A stretch of DNA of 64,000 bases from Antilocapra americana (GCA_007570785.1 ML664174.1:4522828-4586827), one strand, 5' to 3'; numbered from the stretch's first letter, positions 1 to 11,846 are shown. Notes: a model not told the origin generated them from the sequence alone. Program-made: numbers and translations.

Positions 1-84
1 ATAGGGAATGTTGTCTCTTGGTCTTTCCTGACATGATGCTTTTCCAGCTTGGTGGAGGGAGACCCCTGAAAGCTGGAGGACTAA

Positions 85-245
85 GGTTTAGTTCTGACTC
101 CATTATTTCTTGGCTTGGAAACTCTAGGCAGCTAACTGAGCCTCTGTTCCTTCATCATTATGAACATCCTCGTGAGGACTGAATGGGAGCAAGAAGGCCT
201 TTGCCAACTATTGGTACAGACTATCGCTTGATATTTGTTGAGGGA
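85..245 (+). repeat. MIR SINE relic
   Basis: A diverged match to the MIR core: a sequence derived from 'ctgactc...gcttggaaactct', followed by 'gagcctctgttccttcatc' and the gaggact-gaatg end. Confidence 0.6.
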
Positions 246-719
246 ATAGTGCACTGCGAGTGTTGGCTATTATGAGGCCACACTCTCTGGAGGAGAGGTA
301 AGGTGCCCATGAGAGGACTAAGGTGGATAGAATGAAATATGTTTAGAAACAGTCTCCCAACAGCCCTCCAAATACTTTTTGGTCCTGTTGTTGCTTTCAA
401 ATGAACAGAACTGTCGGTTCTCTGAGGTCATTGGTTTTAACCATTTACCTCTCTACCCCAAGGCTTCCCAGAAGCTTGACATCTCCTCTCACAGGTGCAT
501 CTTTCCAAAAACACTTAGTCCTGCAGAGTGAGCACTGATCTCTTCAACAAATGCTGACACTCACTCTGCCAGGCTGCAGTCAAGCAGCCTGAGAATATCA
601 TGGTGAGAAAAAAGATCAAGTTGTCTGCTCCCATGGAGTGTATATTCTATGATAAATCAGTGAACAAATAGAAAAGCAATGATTCTAGCCAGTGTGGGTG
701 CTCTAAAGAAAAGAAAAGA
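246..719. other. Intron 1 sequence with no recognised feature
   Basis: I see no open frame of note, no RNA gene and no repeat I can name. Confidence 0.5.
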
Positions 720-826
720 GTGGGAATTCCCTGATGGTCCAGTGATTAAGACTCTGCACTTCCACTGCAGGGGCATGATTCGATCCCTGGCCAGGGAACT
801 GAGATCCTGCAAGCAGATCAAGTTGT
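720..826 (+). repeat. CHR-family SINE fragment
   Basis: The sequence gggaattccctgatggtcca begins this tRNA-derived cetartiodactyl SINE. It carries a B-box-like 'gattcgatccctgg' and is truncated after 'gagatcctgcaagc'. Confidence 0.75.
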
Positions 827-839
827 GAGCTTTCAAAGA

Positions 840-1249
840 TGTGTGCATCCCATCAACATTAGGCATGAGTGAAATTGCAGCTTGCCCTCCATCTCCTATA
901 GCTGAGGATCCTTCAGCTTTACCGTCTTCCACCTCCCTTCCCTGTTCAGTCAGTAACTCTTCTTGCCTGTTCACTCCATGCCAGCCCCTGTATGCCAGCT
1001 GTTACACTGTACTCCTGTACTTTTCAAGGTACTGTACTGTAAGATTTAAAATGTTTATTTTTTTGTGTTGCTTGTTTTTTTTTATGAGTTATTTGTTTGA
1101 GAAGTATTACAAACCTACTACAGTATAGTTCTATATAACCAGTTGGGTTAATTGAGTACCTAGGCTAACTTTGTTGGACTTAGGAACAAATTGGACTTCA
1201 AATGCACTCTTGGAAAGGAACTCATTTGTATGTAGGGGACTTACTGTAT
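840..1249 (+). mobile_element. Tigger1 DNA transposon, 3' end
   Basis: This matches the last part of Tigger1, a pogo-type Tc1/mariner element. A decayed transposase C-terminal reading (Pro/Ser-rich, around 870-1010) runs into the AT-rich 3' region. The terminal inverted repeat is seen as 'tgtaggggacttactg' ending at 1247, followed by the TA target dinucleotide. It is long inactive. Confidence 0.75.
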
Positions 1250-1445
1250 CTGATTTACATTTTAAAAAGATGGTAGTTGCTGTTTTCCTGGAGCGTAGAC
1301 TGTAACAGATGTGGCAAGATTGGCAGCTTTGCAGTAGTCCAGGTAAAAGATATAATATTGAATCTCCAGTAGCTGGAAAAGAGTGTGACGTATAGCACAC
1401 TAATAAACTTGAGAACACATCCAAGATTCTTCGGACCAACTCAAA
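1250..1445 (-). repeat. L2-like ancient LINE relic
   Basis: It begins with 'ctgatttacattttaaaaag' and contains a 'ttgcagtagtccaggtaaaag' segment typical of antisense L2-type relics. It abuts the Tigger1 end. The family call is tentative. Confidence 0.45.
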
Positions 1446-1780
1446 ACAGAAGATTCTGATAGTGAAAGAGGGCTGAAGAGACACAGCTGGGACCAAACCA
1501 CATCATTTGACCGTCATCATCCCAGTGGCCCTGCAGGGTTTTTCCTGTAAGGATCTCCAGCACTGAAGAAATGGGAGCTGGAAAATCTGACACAGATTGG
1601 TCAGACTTAGATAGCTGTATAGCTTTAGGGACTACTGTGACTGTGAGACAGATGGGGCCAGGAGAATTCTGGGCTTTTGGGAAGAAGGCCCTAGAGCTCC
1701 AACAAAGGACCAGAATGCTCCTCAGTCTTGTCAAGGTAGTAACCATTTGTTGGCTTAGTATTTCAAACTGTTCTAAGTCT
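1446..1780. other. Intron 1 sequence with no recognised feature
   Basis: A short open frame runs into the following SINE, but it has no recognisable protein content. Confidence 0.5.
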
Positions 1781-1990
1781 GGGCTTCCAGGTGGCACAGT
1801 GGTAAAGAACCCACCTGCCAATGCAGGAGATGCAAAAGACACAGGTTTGATCCCTGGGTTGGAAAGATCCCTTGGATTTGGAAATGGCAACCTGCTCCAG
1901 TATTCTTGCCTGGAAAACTCCATGGACAGAGTAGCCTGGTGGGCTACATACAGTCCATGGGGTCACAGTGAGTTGGACACGACTGAGCAC
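1781..1990 (+). repeat. Bov-tA SINE
   Basis: A near-complete tRNA-Glu-derived ruminant SINE: 'gggcttccaggtggcacagt' head, 'ggtttgatccctggg' B-box, then the Bov-A body ending 'gttggacacgactgagca'. The tail has become the CA microsatellite that follows. Confidence 0.9.
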
Positions 1991-1999
1991 ACGCGCACG

Positions 2000-2003
<4 letters not shown>

Positions 2004-2032
<29 letters not shown>
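2004..2032. repeat. (CA)n microsatellite
   Basis: A pure CA run directly after a Bov-tA tail, preceded by CACG variants. It is probably polymorphic and probably arose from the SINE tail. Confidence 0.95.
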
Positions 2033-2034
<2 letters not shown>

Positions 2035-2099
2035 ATTGATTCTACTGTTGAAAATGCTCTAACCCCCTGCCTCCCCTTGGCAGGCCTGCTCTCATTGCC

Positions 2100-2800
2100 T
2101 GTGTTCAGGTTCTGATCATGTCCCACTCAAATACTTTGAGAGTCTCTGAACCAGTCTTTCTGCCCCTGGTCTTGCCCCGCCTTCATTTACATATCTAGTT
2201 TCTGTCTTGTTGTCAGCCTAGGTTTCTGTCCAAAGGAAAAACAGTGATCTTGTCCCTCCTGTGATTAAAAGGCTTTCAGTATTTCCTTATTACCACCAAG
2301 GTAACGACCATATTCCTTGGCTGGGCATACAAGGCCTTTCACAAACTATTTCTCACTGATCGCTGCAGCTTCTCTCAATTCTCTCAAATGTCCTGTCCTT
2401 CAGACAACCTGCTGACCTTTCTCTAAACAGACATTGCTTGTTGAGGCTGACCTGCTCTTTAGCATGGCTTTCTCTTACCTTTATTTGAGGCACAGTGGCT
2501 TTGACCCAATTAACTCATTTTCATTCTTCAAATCCCAGATCTAAAGTTGCCTGGTCCATGAAGTGACCCTGATGGTCCCAAGCAGCACTTGACCTTCCTT
2601 CCTCTGCACTGTCTTGGCATATTGCACATGCCTCCAAATCTAGGACTTTTTTTTTTTTTTTTTTTTTGGTAATTTGATTTTCTGTCACTGTTCTCCAGTG
2701 AAGTGTGTGCTCCTCAGGGGGGATTACATTTTTGTTCATATAACTCAAATTGGAAAAACCTTGCCCACAGCATCTCTAACAGATGGGATGCTCCATTTGA
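2100..2800 (+). repeat. L2 LINE relic
   Basis: A diverged L2 3' region. It contains 'caaggcctttcacaaactat', then pyrimidine-rich 3' UTR-like sequence and a 'gtgtgctcctcagggggg' counterpart of the L2 'gagctccttgagggcag' motif. A T-run at 2647-2667 interrupts it. Confidence 0.55.
2647..2667. repeat. Poly-T run
   Basis: Twenty-one consecutive T within the L2 relic. Confidence 0.9.
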
Positions 2801-2849
2801 ACACTGCCAAGAGTGGGAGAAATCACTGGCTATTATGCCTTCTATTTCT

Positions 2850-2995
2850 GTACATTTATTCATGGATCTATTCATTCACTAAGTATATACTGAGCACCCA
2901 TTCTATGCCAGGCACTGATATAGATGGCAGGGATACAGAAATACCAAACAGATAAAAATTGCTACCCTCTAGGAACTTTTATTCTAAGTTTTTTG
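2850..2995 (-). repeat. L2 3'-end relic
   Basis: The reversed L2 tail is visible as 'tattcattcactaagtatat', then 'gccaggcactgatatagatg' and 'taggaacttttattcta'. Confidence 0.65.
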
Positions 2996-3229
2996 GAATG
3001 TGCAAAAAAAGAGTTGGGTACCTTCTCATCTAATTCAGTGAAAGTCGACCTGTACCACATGGACTGAGTTTCATACAAGTGCATGCATGTATATGTGAAT
3101 AAATGAATCACTGAGCAAACAAAGATGGCATGAGGAAAAACATGGGGAAGTCAACACAAGATACCATCCATGAAAAGGAAAATACTTAGAAACATGTCTT
3201 GCTGAAAATGGGATGAGTAGCATCCTTTT

Positions 3230-3510
3230 CTGGAGAAGGTGATGGCACCCCACTCCAGTACTCTTGCCTGGAAAATCCCATGGACAGAGGAGCCTGGAAT
3301 GCTGCAGTCTATTGGTCACTAAGTGTCAGACACAACTGAGCGACTTCACTTTCCCTTTTCACTTTCATGCATTGGAGAAGGAAATGGCAACCCACTCCAG
3401 TGTTCTTGCCTGGAGAATCCCAGGGACGGGGGCGCCTGGTGGGCTGCCATCTATGGGGTCGCACAGAGTTGCACACGACTGAAGTGACTTAGCAGCAGCA
3501 GCAGCAGCAT
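3230..3510 (+). repeat. BOV-A2 SINE with (AGC)n tail
   Basis: Two Bov-A units in tandem: the first from 'ctggagaaggtgatggcacc', the second from 'ttggagaaggaaatggcaac'. The element ends in the characteristic AGC repeat at about 3491-3508. Confidence 0.95.
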
Positions 3511-3847
3511 TTTCATGTGTAGATAAGGGAACTCTGAGTCTTTTCTGTTTCTTCAGTAAAAGTGTAGATTAAGCTAGCAGCAGGTTTAGGGAGAGACAAT
3601 GGGAAAATCTACTTATATGGGTAGGGAGTTAATGCTCTTTGTCATTGGCAGGTTATGAAAGGATGTCAGAGTCCAGGAGGGTGGATGTTTGTCTAGTGTG
3701 TAGAAAGGCTTTGTGGTATACCCACTTATGAGTCAACTCATGATACACTAGGAGTCCTTCTTTTGGTCCAGAGAAATTCTGTAATGGTTGGAATCCCTGA
3801 GATGCAAATGTCTTTCTTAGTCTGTGTTCCTTTTATTCTCTCCCGGG

Positions 3848-4010
3848 ATTCTCAACCTTGGCTGTACCTCTAAATCAACTAAGGAACTTTTAAAAGTCTA
3901 CATATTGAGACTGCACTCCCAGAGAGTCCAAAACTTAGGTCTGGAGTAAGATCCAGATCCTTGTATTTTTTTGAGCTCCAAAGTTATTCTAATACACAGC
4001 CCTCTTTAGT
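3848..4010 (+). mobile_element. MER5A-like DNA transposon fossil
   Basis: A diverged hAT-Charlie non-autonomous element: 'ggattctcaaccttggctgt' start, 'taggtctggagtaagatcca' core and 'gttattctaatacacagcc' end. Confidence 0.6.
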
Positions 4011-4639
4011 GTGTGATCCTGGTTCCTTTATTGCCTCCAATGTGGGGGATGACTTACATGCAGATGTAGATCCAGCAGCTGGAGAAGCAGAACTTAAATT
4101 AGGTGAGCATGGCCCTTTCTTTCTTCCTTTCACTCTGGTCCCCTGGCATGGTTTGTGATTCTCCAGATCTGTCAAGGACTCAAAGAGGGCAAAGTCCTCT
4201 GGCCTCCAGAGAGTGTGGCAAACCTTTGAGTAGAACCAACAAGCCTTGAAATCATAGAATTTTGGAGGCAGGGAGGATATTAGAGATCAGATCCAACCTC
4301 TTAGCCCTCTGAACTGAGTGTGATCACTTGCTAAGAAAGAAAAGTCCCTGTATTGAAGGGGAATCCCTCAGGGAATTTCTCTAAGTGTGTAGGAGATGGA
4401 CATGCAGACAGATAAGCCCAGGTTAACGTGATGCTGTGTGACAAGTGCTTTAGTGGTCATCAAAGTGCTAGAGGAACACAGGGGAGAAAATGACTCAGTT
4501 GGAGGGTAGAGGAAGAGGGTATTATCAGGGGAGGCTTCCCAGAGGAGATAGAGGTTTCTAGGGCTGTAGGTTCTTGACCTAAGGGCTCCAGGTTCCTACC
4601 CTGTTTTTCTACCTTCACTTTTAGACTTTGGCATTTGAC

Positions 4640-4830
4640 ACACCAAGTTTCATAGCTCAGCTGTGCTACTCAGCTAGTGGACCTGGGTAAATTAGTAATC
4701 TTTGGGCCCAAATCTTCTCATCTCTAAAACAGTTAACACTACCTAAATCATTGTGGGACCCTTAGGTCTTAAACAGCAGCTATAGAGATGCCTGATGCAG
4801 TGCCAGCCATAGAGTAAAGAATACTCAATG
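4640..4830 (+). repeat. MIR SINE relic
   Basis: 'gctactcagctagtggacct' and 'aaatcttctcatctctaaaa' are MIR core counterparts. Confidence 0.6.
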
Positions 4831-5574
4831 AAGAGATAGGACTGTCGTTGTCATTTTAAAGTCCTTTATTTATATACAGCATGAGGAGATCGAGGCTTGC
4901 TGGTGCTTCCTCTGTGTGTGTGGCAGCGCCTAGGAGAAGGCTAGCTGGGTTTTATGAAGTTATCATATGACTTGGATGCCATTAAGGGTTTGGAGGCTTT
5001 CAGGAAGGAAAAATGTGACAGTTTCATGGGAACAGAGAAGCAAGAATTGGAGAATGTCAACCATGCATACTACTGCAAGGTCCTCCATATTATAAAACCG
5101 TGATGTATCGCAGCCACTGTCCATAAGGTTAGAGGCAGCTTTGCAGTGACCAGCTTGAGAGCTTAGAGCAGAACAAGAAACAGAGTAACTTTCCACGACA
5201 TCATCATAGTGTCATGCCCATAATTCCTTGTTTGTCTCTATCCTTCTTTAGAAGAAAATGTCAAATGGTTGGGGATGTGGTGTAGCACTTTCACGGGTGT
5301 ATGCTCAATCACTAGCGCAGTGCTTGATCCAAAATGGGCATTCAAAGAGCGGTTGTTTAAAAAATGAGTTTGATCCAAGGTGCTTTTGGTAAATCCAGAT
5401 TGTAGGCTCTCCTTGCTTTTTGGGGCCCCCTTTTCCTACCACCCTCCCTTAATCTCTTCTCTTCTGACGTCTCCTGGGGAGTGACTGGCTCTCACACTGC
5501 TCTGGGCCAACCTAACTGAAATGTGTGCCTTCACTTCTTTGCCTGTTGTGAGAGATGGACCTGCCTGCCATCAA

Positions 5575-5705
5575 AGCATTTTTGACTCAAAGCAACTATG
5601 GAGATCATCCAACCCAACACGAATTTTCTGGATGAGGAAGCTGATGCCTTAAGAGTTCTCTGACTCTTTGAAGTCTCATAGCTTGTTGAGGCAGAGCTAG
5701 GAAGA
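5575..5705 (-). repeat. MIR-like relic
   Basis: 'ctggatgaggaagctgatgc' followed by a diverged 'catagcttgttgaggcagag' resembles the reversed MIR core. Confidence 0.5.
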
Positions 5706-5899
5706 AAGTTCTTGCCTCCTGCTTTCAGATTTGGGGCTCTTCTACTGTTGCAGGCTGCCTTGGAGTACGTAGCATCTCCAAGTTCATAGTGAGGGCTCCA
5801 TATCGAGAAAAACTCACCCTCCCTTCCCCAGGCCCTTTGCTTTTCAAACGGCCACCCAAACCCAAGGCGTCTACCTAGCATGGCGGTTAACGCCAAGTG

Positions 5900-6190
5900 C
5901 CCTAGAGTCAGGCTGCCAGAATTCAAGAGCTTATTTGTCTACTTACCATGATTTGGGAAAATTCTCTAACCTTTGTAAATTCAAATTTGCTTATCCCCTG
6001 GAGAAGGGAATGGCTGTTCATTCTAGTATTCTTGCTTGGAGAATCCCATGGACAGAAAAGCCTGGTGGGCTACAGTCCATGGGGTTGCAAAGAGTCGGAC
6101 ACGACTGAGCAACTAACACTTTCACTTTCAAAATAGGCGTGATGATAATACTAACTTTTTCACTTGGAATATTCAAAGCGATCATAATGG
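5900..6190 (+). repeat. MIR relic split by a Bov-A SINE
   Basis: MIR-like sequence ('accatgatttgggaaaattc', 'aaatttgcttatcccctg') continues after the SINE as 'aaaataggcgtgatgataat'. The SINE at 5996-6129 therefore landed inside an older MIR. Confidence 0.5.
5996..6129 (+). repeat. Bov-A SINE, 5' truncated
   Basis: It begins at 'ccctggagaagggaatggc' and runs through 'agtcggacacgactgagcaa' into an 'actttcactttc' tail. The tRNA-derived head is missing. Confidence 0.9.
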
Positions 6191-6840
6191 ATGAAAAGCG
6201 GCATTCTTACGTTTTCCTTCTTGGATCCAAGTTCCGATTGTGGCAGCCAACCTACCTAAGTAGCCGAGGTCGTGTCTTTCCTACTCGAGGGCCGGGAATT
6301 TAGTTCTTGTGTTTCTGGGAGAGCTTTGCCATGGAGAGGACTCTGCAGACTCTCAGCCCCTGTAGGCAGAGGAAGTACAGGAGAAGATGCAGTGTTCTTG
6401 GACTCAGGTGACACTTCAGATCCAGTGCAGCCTGGCTGCACCTAAAACTTTAATGTAAATTGGCTGTGACGTCTGTGCAGGGGCCCAGATTTAGAAGCAG
6501 AGCAGGACACGTCTACCCAGGCTGGTGACAGACCCGGAGCAGTGTTCCCATTGGAAAAAGTGGAGGGCGTAGCAAGAGGGAGAATTTGCTCAGTCTGGCC
6601 TGGTGGCTCTGTTTTATTAATGATCTGGAAGAGCAGAGGGACAGTGACTTTAATTAAATTTGCCAGTGATATTAAAAGATGTCAGGAGCCACTGCTGAGG
6701 ACACAGACACCTTGCAGATGGCCCCGGGGGCCTTAGGAAAATAATCCAGGGAAAAAATGAGAGTCCGTGGGCTGAGCCGAGGGGTCAGAGGGTCATCATA
6801 TGCGGAATGTACCTTAGGCCCACCCTCTGTATCTGTTCTG
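6190..6840. other. Intron 1 sequence with no recognised feature
   Basis: Moderately GC-rich unique sequence; no exon, RNA gene or repeat that I can name. Confidence 0.5.
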
Positions 6841-7490
6841 TTTCTAATAGATTTCTGACTGATCTTCCTGCTTTGGTTTTGTCCCTCTTACAGCCACCCT
6901 AAAACCCATCTAGCCAAATTGGTTTTTCTGGAATATAGATCAGGTCATGTCATTCTCCTGTTCAAAATCCTATCATTGGCTTTTCACTACCCTTAGGATA
7001 AAATCCCATCTTCTCAGCCTGGCATATAAGACTTGCCATGAATTGGGTCCTCCCTCTGTGTCCAGCCTCATCTTTTGTCCCTCCTGCCTTACACTGATTT
7101 GCCTGTAATCCTACGTACACAGAGGGCTTTCCTGCCCCCACGTCTTTGCTTGGGCTGTTCTGTTTGACTCAGATGCCCTTCCCATTTTCTTTTTTTTCTC
7201 TTTCTTTCTTCTTCTTTTTTTAACTAAAGTGTACTCATGCTTGAAGCCTCATTTCAGGGATCACCTCCTTCAGAACGCCTCCTTGAATCCCCAAGTTGGC
7301 TCAGTGCCCTGCTTGTATTCGGCAGCATTCGGCCCACACCTTCACTGATGATGGTAGAAGTGCCTATGTGTGCAGCTCTCCACCCCTGCTCAGTGGTTCC
7401 TTGGAGGGAAAACCCTGTATCATATTTTATTTTGTCCCGTGGCCTCTAGGACAGGCCTAGCAAATCACAGGCACGTGTTAATGTTTGTCA
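6841..7490 (+). repeat. L2 LINE 3' region
   Basis: Good L2 landmarks in order: 'aggataaaatcccatcttct', 'ctggcatataagacttgcca', 'cctcatttcaggga' and 'aggacaggcctagcaaatca'. A pyrimidine-rich TTTCTTTC tract sits at about 7188-7220. Confidence 0.7.
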
Positions 7491-7699
7491 GACTGAACTG
7501 ATAGGAAGGAGAACATTTGGTTGGCAGACGGCCTTGGCAATCAGGACACCTCCAGGAAACCTGGGGAGCAGTCAACTCAACCAAATGGTTGGTTCTCCTG
7601 TGAGAGTACATAGGGCAGCCAGATCGCTTCTAAGCCCGCAGAAGACTGGAAGCTGACTGGGGCTCATGGATGTTCTGCAACAAATTGGGACATCCTAGT

Positions 7700-7930
7700 A
7701 AGGTGCAGTGGTTAGGACCATCAACTTTATGCCATCTCTATGTGAGCTCTAGTTCTGCTACTTCTTTGCTTTATACTTTGAGTAAATGACTCAAATGACT
7801 TAACTAAGACTCAGTTTCCCAAAATGTAAAATAGGAATTAAAGTAGTACTGATCCCTAATGACAACTAGTAGGGTTGTTACGAGGATGAAATAATATGAT
7901 CGAATATAATGCACACAATAACTGCTTTTA
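7700..7930 (+). repeat. MIR SINE
   Basis: A fairly complete MIR: 'agttctgctacttctttgct', 'gactcagtttcccaaaatgt' and 'gggttgttacgaggatgaaa'. Confidence 0.8.
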
Positions 7931-9225
7931 AGTATTAGTTACTGTCATTAATACCTTCCTTGTTTTGGGCAGTTCTGGGGGTCTCAGGCTGGGTCACCTC
8001 CACGAGTATGCCTTAGGACTGATTGAGAGCCTTCTGGAAACACCAAAGATCAGTTGGGTCTCTAATGGAGTACAGTGAACCACCCAGGAGGTAGGGGTCT
8101 GTCTCAGTCGGTGTCTTGGTCTGGAATTATGGCAAATAACGACCATTGGCTTGTTCATCAGAGACATCCCCTCTCCCTCTAACTTCTCAGGCAGAAACCA
8201 TCTCCTGGCAGAGCTGGGAAGAACAACTAGGCATCCACTGGTTGTTTTTCACTTTCAGTTCTAACAACTTGGTGCAGGCAATCCCTAACCACTTTCTTGC
8301 CTTGTTTTATTTGTTCCTTCAGTTCATCTATTGTCTCAGGAGACAGTCTTTCTAAACTGACCTCTGATTATGACCATGTGATAGCATAGTCCCCATAAAA
8401 ACCTGTTGCCACAACATGATCCTCCTTAATTGTCCCAGTAGGTATGAGCAGCCGGAGTCCTCATCCCCCGCCGATCAAGATAACACTACTACCTGAGTGT
8501 CCCCTGTCCCCTGTCCCCTGTCCCCTGACTGCAGCAGGCCAGCCTCTTCCCTAACCTGTGGATAGCCCACCCCTTTGGGCTTGGCCAGTTATGCAGCTGC
8601 CACTGCCTGTCACCGTGTTGGCTCTTGATCAAAGAGCCGCTCCAGCTGTGCCCACCTGCTGTCTCTTCCTGTGTGGGTCTCATCAGAATTCACATTGGGT
8701 TTTCAGAGGTCAAGGCAAGAAACCAAGATCCGTGTCTGTCCACAGTTCTCCAGGTAGGTGAGTGCTAACCCTATGAATAGGGTCTCTGTGCACATCACAG
8801 GTTATGGGGGCATTTTCAGTCTTTGAATATAGATACCGATCACCTTCAGCCTCTCTCCTCCTCTACAGTCACTGGCATAGCCTCTTCTCCCCCGAGTGAG
8901 GTCAAAGCCCCAAGCACCTGCCAGGATGAGCCCTGGTACCCAGACTAATGGGGATTATGGGCCTCAGCAGTTGGCGCTCGTTCAGAGGAATACGAAACCA
9001 AGTTAATCCACAGAGCCCTTTGGGAGGAGGGCCTTCAGGATTACCATATGCACCAGGGGCTGTCCCAAGGGGAACAGTACTTCTGTTGAGTACAAGCCTT
9101 GGCCATTGAAAGAGGTCCAATGTAGCCTCTAAAATCTAGTATTTGTCTACAAGATCTATTTTTTTCTAAATGGCTATGATTCAGATTGTAAAATGACTTT
9201 TAAGAAGGCTGATTTCTGAGTGTGT
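7931..9225. other. Intron 1, mostly unique
   Basis: No gene is seen. The only structured element is a short tandem heptamer, listed separately. Confidence 0.5.
8499..8526. repeat. Tandem heptamer (GTCCCCT)x4
   Basis: Four perfect head-to-tail copies of a 7-bp unit, followed by a partial G. Confidence 0.95.
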
Positions 9226-9805
9226 TAGCCTGCTCAGGCTGCCATAACAAAATACCATAGACTGAGTGGTTGAAAAAATGGAAATTTGTCAGGAGGCTGG
9301 GATTCCAAAATCAAGATAATGACAATTTGATTTCTGGAAAGAGATCTCTTCCAGGCTTGCAGATGACTGCTTTCTCCCTATGTCCTCACAAAATGGAGAG
9401 CTCTCTTTCTTTTTCTCTCTCTTGTCTTAAATGCCATCAAGCCTACTGGATTAGAACCCCACTCTTATGACTTCCCTGGTGGCTCAGAGGGTAAAGCATC
9501 TGCCTGCAATGCGGGAGACATGGGTTCAATCCCTGGGTCGGGAAGATCCCCTGGAGAAGGAAATGGCAACCCACTCCAGTATTCTTGCCTGGAGAACCCC
9601 ACAGATGGAGGAGCCTGATAGGCTATAGTTCACAGGGTCGCAAAGAGTTGGAAACAACTGAGTGACTTCACTTTCACTTCACTTATGACTTCATTTAGCC
9701 TTAATTACCTCCTAAAAGTCCTATCTCCAAATAGAGTCACATTGTGGATTAAGGCTTCAACATAGGAATTGGCAGGGGGGTTGTACAATTCCATCCATAG
9801 CAGTG
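9222..9805 (-). mobile_element. MaLR (MLT1-type) LTR, split by a SINE
   Basis: 'ctgccataacaaaataccat' near 9240 is the reversed LTR end. The internal part runs to 9473 and resumes at 9692 with 'atctccaaatagagtcacat' and 'caattccatcca'. The interruption is the Bov-tA at 9474-9681. It is an old solo LTR with no internal genes seen. Confidence 0.75.
9471..9681 (+). repeat. Bov-tA SINE with target-site duplication
   Basis: A complete tRNA-derived head and Bov-A body, ending in a 'cactttcacttca' tail. The 10-bp duplication CTTATGACTT is seen at 9464-9473 and 9682-9691, which fixes the insertion inside the LTR. The last bases of the duplication overlap the SINE head. Confidence 0.92.
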
Positions 9806-9819
9806 AGGAAGCTTCCCTC

Positions 9820-10680
9820 GGGCCACATTTATTTATTCCAAAACATACATTTACTGAGTACCTACTAACTACTTACTAAGGATACCATGATAAACAGAAT
9901 AGACATAGTCTTTGCCTTTTTGTCATAGTTTAATGGATGAGTTAGTTGTCAATCATATAATCCCACAAATACATGTGTAGTTTCAAAACTTTGTAAATGC
10001 CATGAAGAAAAAGGAAAGGTAAGGAGTTGACCCTTTTAGGGTGAAGGAAAGTTTTTGTGAGAAGTGACATTCAAGCTGAGAGCTAAAGCATTGTTACGAG
10101 TGGAGATGCAAAGAAGAAATGATAGTTTTGGTCATGGGTCATGTTACAGGCAAAGGTCCTGAGGTGGAAAATAAGTTGGTGTGTTCCAGGACCTGATGTA
10201 AAGACCACCACTGCAGAAATGCAATGAGAGGGGCAGCGGTGAGAGATGAGGGGGACGAGGAAGAAGGTATCTCACACGAGGCTCAGCAGGTCATGGTGAG
10301 GATGCAGGTCTTTATGTTAAAAGTGAGGGTGATGCTGAAAGGCTTCAAATAGGGGAGTAGGAGCGTAGGTTCAGGTTTGTTTGTTTTTTAAAAAAAGATG
10401 ACTGTGGCAATAAGAGAAGATGGAATAGAGAAAGGTCAGAGTTGGAGTGAGTTCAATGAGGAGGTGACTGAGTAGATTCATTAGGTGAAAAGTAATGGGC
10501 TGTGATGGTGGTGAGAGAGATGGTGAAGAGATTTGATGGGAATCTGTGCTGGACTGGAGAGAGAAAGGCTTGCAAACAGGCAGCGGTTTCCAGGCTGAAA
10601 AACCGGGTGGATGGAAGTGCTATTTTCTGAGATGGGAAACAGCAGAGAAGGAAGAGCAAGTAGAGAATAGCAGCATTCTT
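9820..10680 (-). repeat. L2-like relic, antisense
   Basis: The tail end ('acatttactgagtacctact') is followed by typical reversed segments: 'aagtgacattcaagctgaga', 'gcaaaggtcctgaggtggaa', 'gtgtgttccaggacctgatg'. It is diverged. Confidence 0.55.
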
Positions 10681-10689
10681 CCTTTACTA

Positions 10690-11707
10690 AGTACTCCTAC
10701 ATGCTTGTAACAGAGGTGGAAACACAGGCAAGTTGTTTTTCTCTAAGGTATTGAATAGTTATTTGCAGTCTCATTCCATCTGAATGAGGCAATGAGTAGA
10801 AAGATAACTGTAGTTTCCACTGAATTTCTTCCATTTTTCTGAACTCATGTTCACCTTTTAGAGTCTTGAGGTCAGCAAAGAAGGCTGAATTTCACCCCAA
10901 AATCTTGCTTACAGATTAAAAAAACTTATTTAGACTCACTTGCATGTTGTTTATAGTGCTTCCTACCACTTGGCCCTTGCAGTGTTTGGGTTTTGAATTA
11001 GAGTGGCTGACTGATCTTCATCCTCCCATAACTGGATGCCTAAACTCTTTCATAAGCCTGTCTTGCTGGAGGACTAAGGACTGCTGTGGACTGGGTCTTG
11101 GGCACCACTTACAGAACTTTGGTTTAGCTACATGACAGGTAGTATTCACTACAGAATCAATTCTCTTGATTTCTCAAGCAATCTCAGAACTACAACTTGC
11201 CTCCCTAAATTTTCATCTGGGGAAGGAGTTTTTCCCAACTGGGCTCAACTGCACACAAAGCAAGCTGTTCCATTTGCAGGGGAGTAGTCCAGGATAACAG
11301 TTCAATTCAGCATGTCCTCCTGTAAACTTATGTTTTGCAAGATTCTTGAGTATGATGACAATGTGGTAAGGAAGACTGAAAACCCTAGAAACAGTAGAGG
11401 TGGGGATGAAAATTTCTGTTATACTTGGCCAATTTTAAGTTAGTTCTTGAGAACTCTCACAGATAACAAAGGGGTTGGGAGGCAGGACTAAAGGGGTATC
11501 AGTTAAGTTTCCATTACCAATATTCCCAGCTATTTTAAGCCATTTTTCTACTGACTCTACCAGATGGTCCTGAGGACAGAGCAGCTATTTGAGCCTCCCA
11601 GTGACATCTATTTTTCCAAGTGAGAGACTGCCCCATATGTTAGTACAATATGTCACTCAAGATGAAGCATCAGTTTGTATTGGTGGGAACCTGCCATTTG
11701 TTGTCCT
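10690..11707. other. Intron 1 sequence with no recognised feature
   Basis: Unique, AT-leaning sequence. I see no exon, RNA gene or nameable repeat. Confidence 0.5.
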
Positions 11708-11835
11708 CCTTTTTTAAAAAAAAATTTTTAAATTTTTATTGGGGGTATAGCTGATTAATAATGTTGTGATAGTTTCAGATGAACAGCGAAGGGACTCAGC
11801 CATACATATACAGGTATCCATTCTCCCCCAAGCTA
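11708..11835 (-). mobile_element. Antisense L1 3'-end fragment beside the exon 2 acceptor
   Basis: A T/A-rich start ('tttttaaaaaaaaatttt') leads into reversed L1 3' UTR sequence: 'ttgtgatagtttcagatgaa' and 'actcagccatacatatacag'. It ends near 'ttctccccca', about 46 nt before the exon. Confidence 0.75.
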
Positions 11836-11846
11836 TCCTCCTTTTC

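Larger units (their letters stand above)
3511..5995. other. Intron 1, mostly unique sequence with old relics
   Basis: No gene is seen. Apart from the separately listed MER5A and MIR relics, I recognise nothing. A short frame at 5531-5926 (minus) has no recognisable protein content. Confidence 0.5.

Noticed and set aside
841..1128. 95-codon frame looking like a small membrane protein
   Set aside because: It is the decayed end of Tigger1; the hydrophobic tail is translated AT-rich 3' sequence.
1571..2062. 163-codon frame ending in a His-Thr repeat
   Set aside because: Most of it is translated Bov-tA SINE and CA microsatellite.
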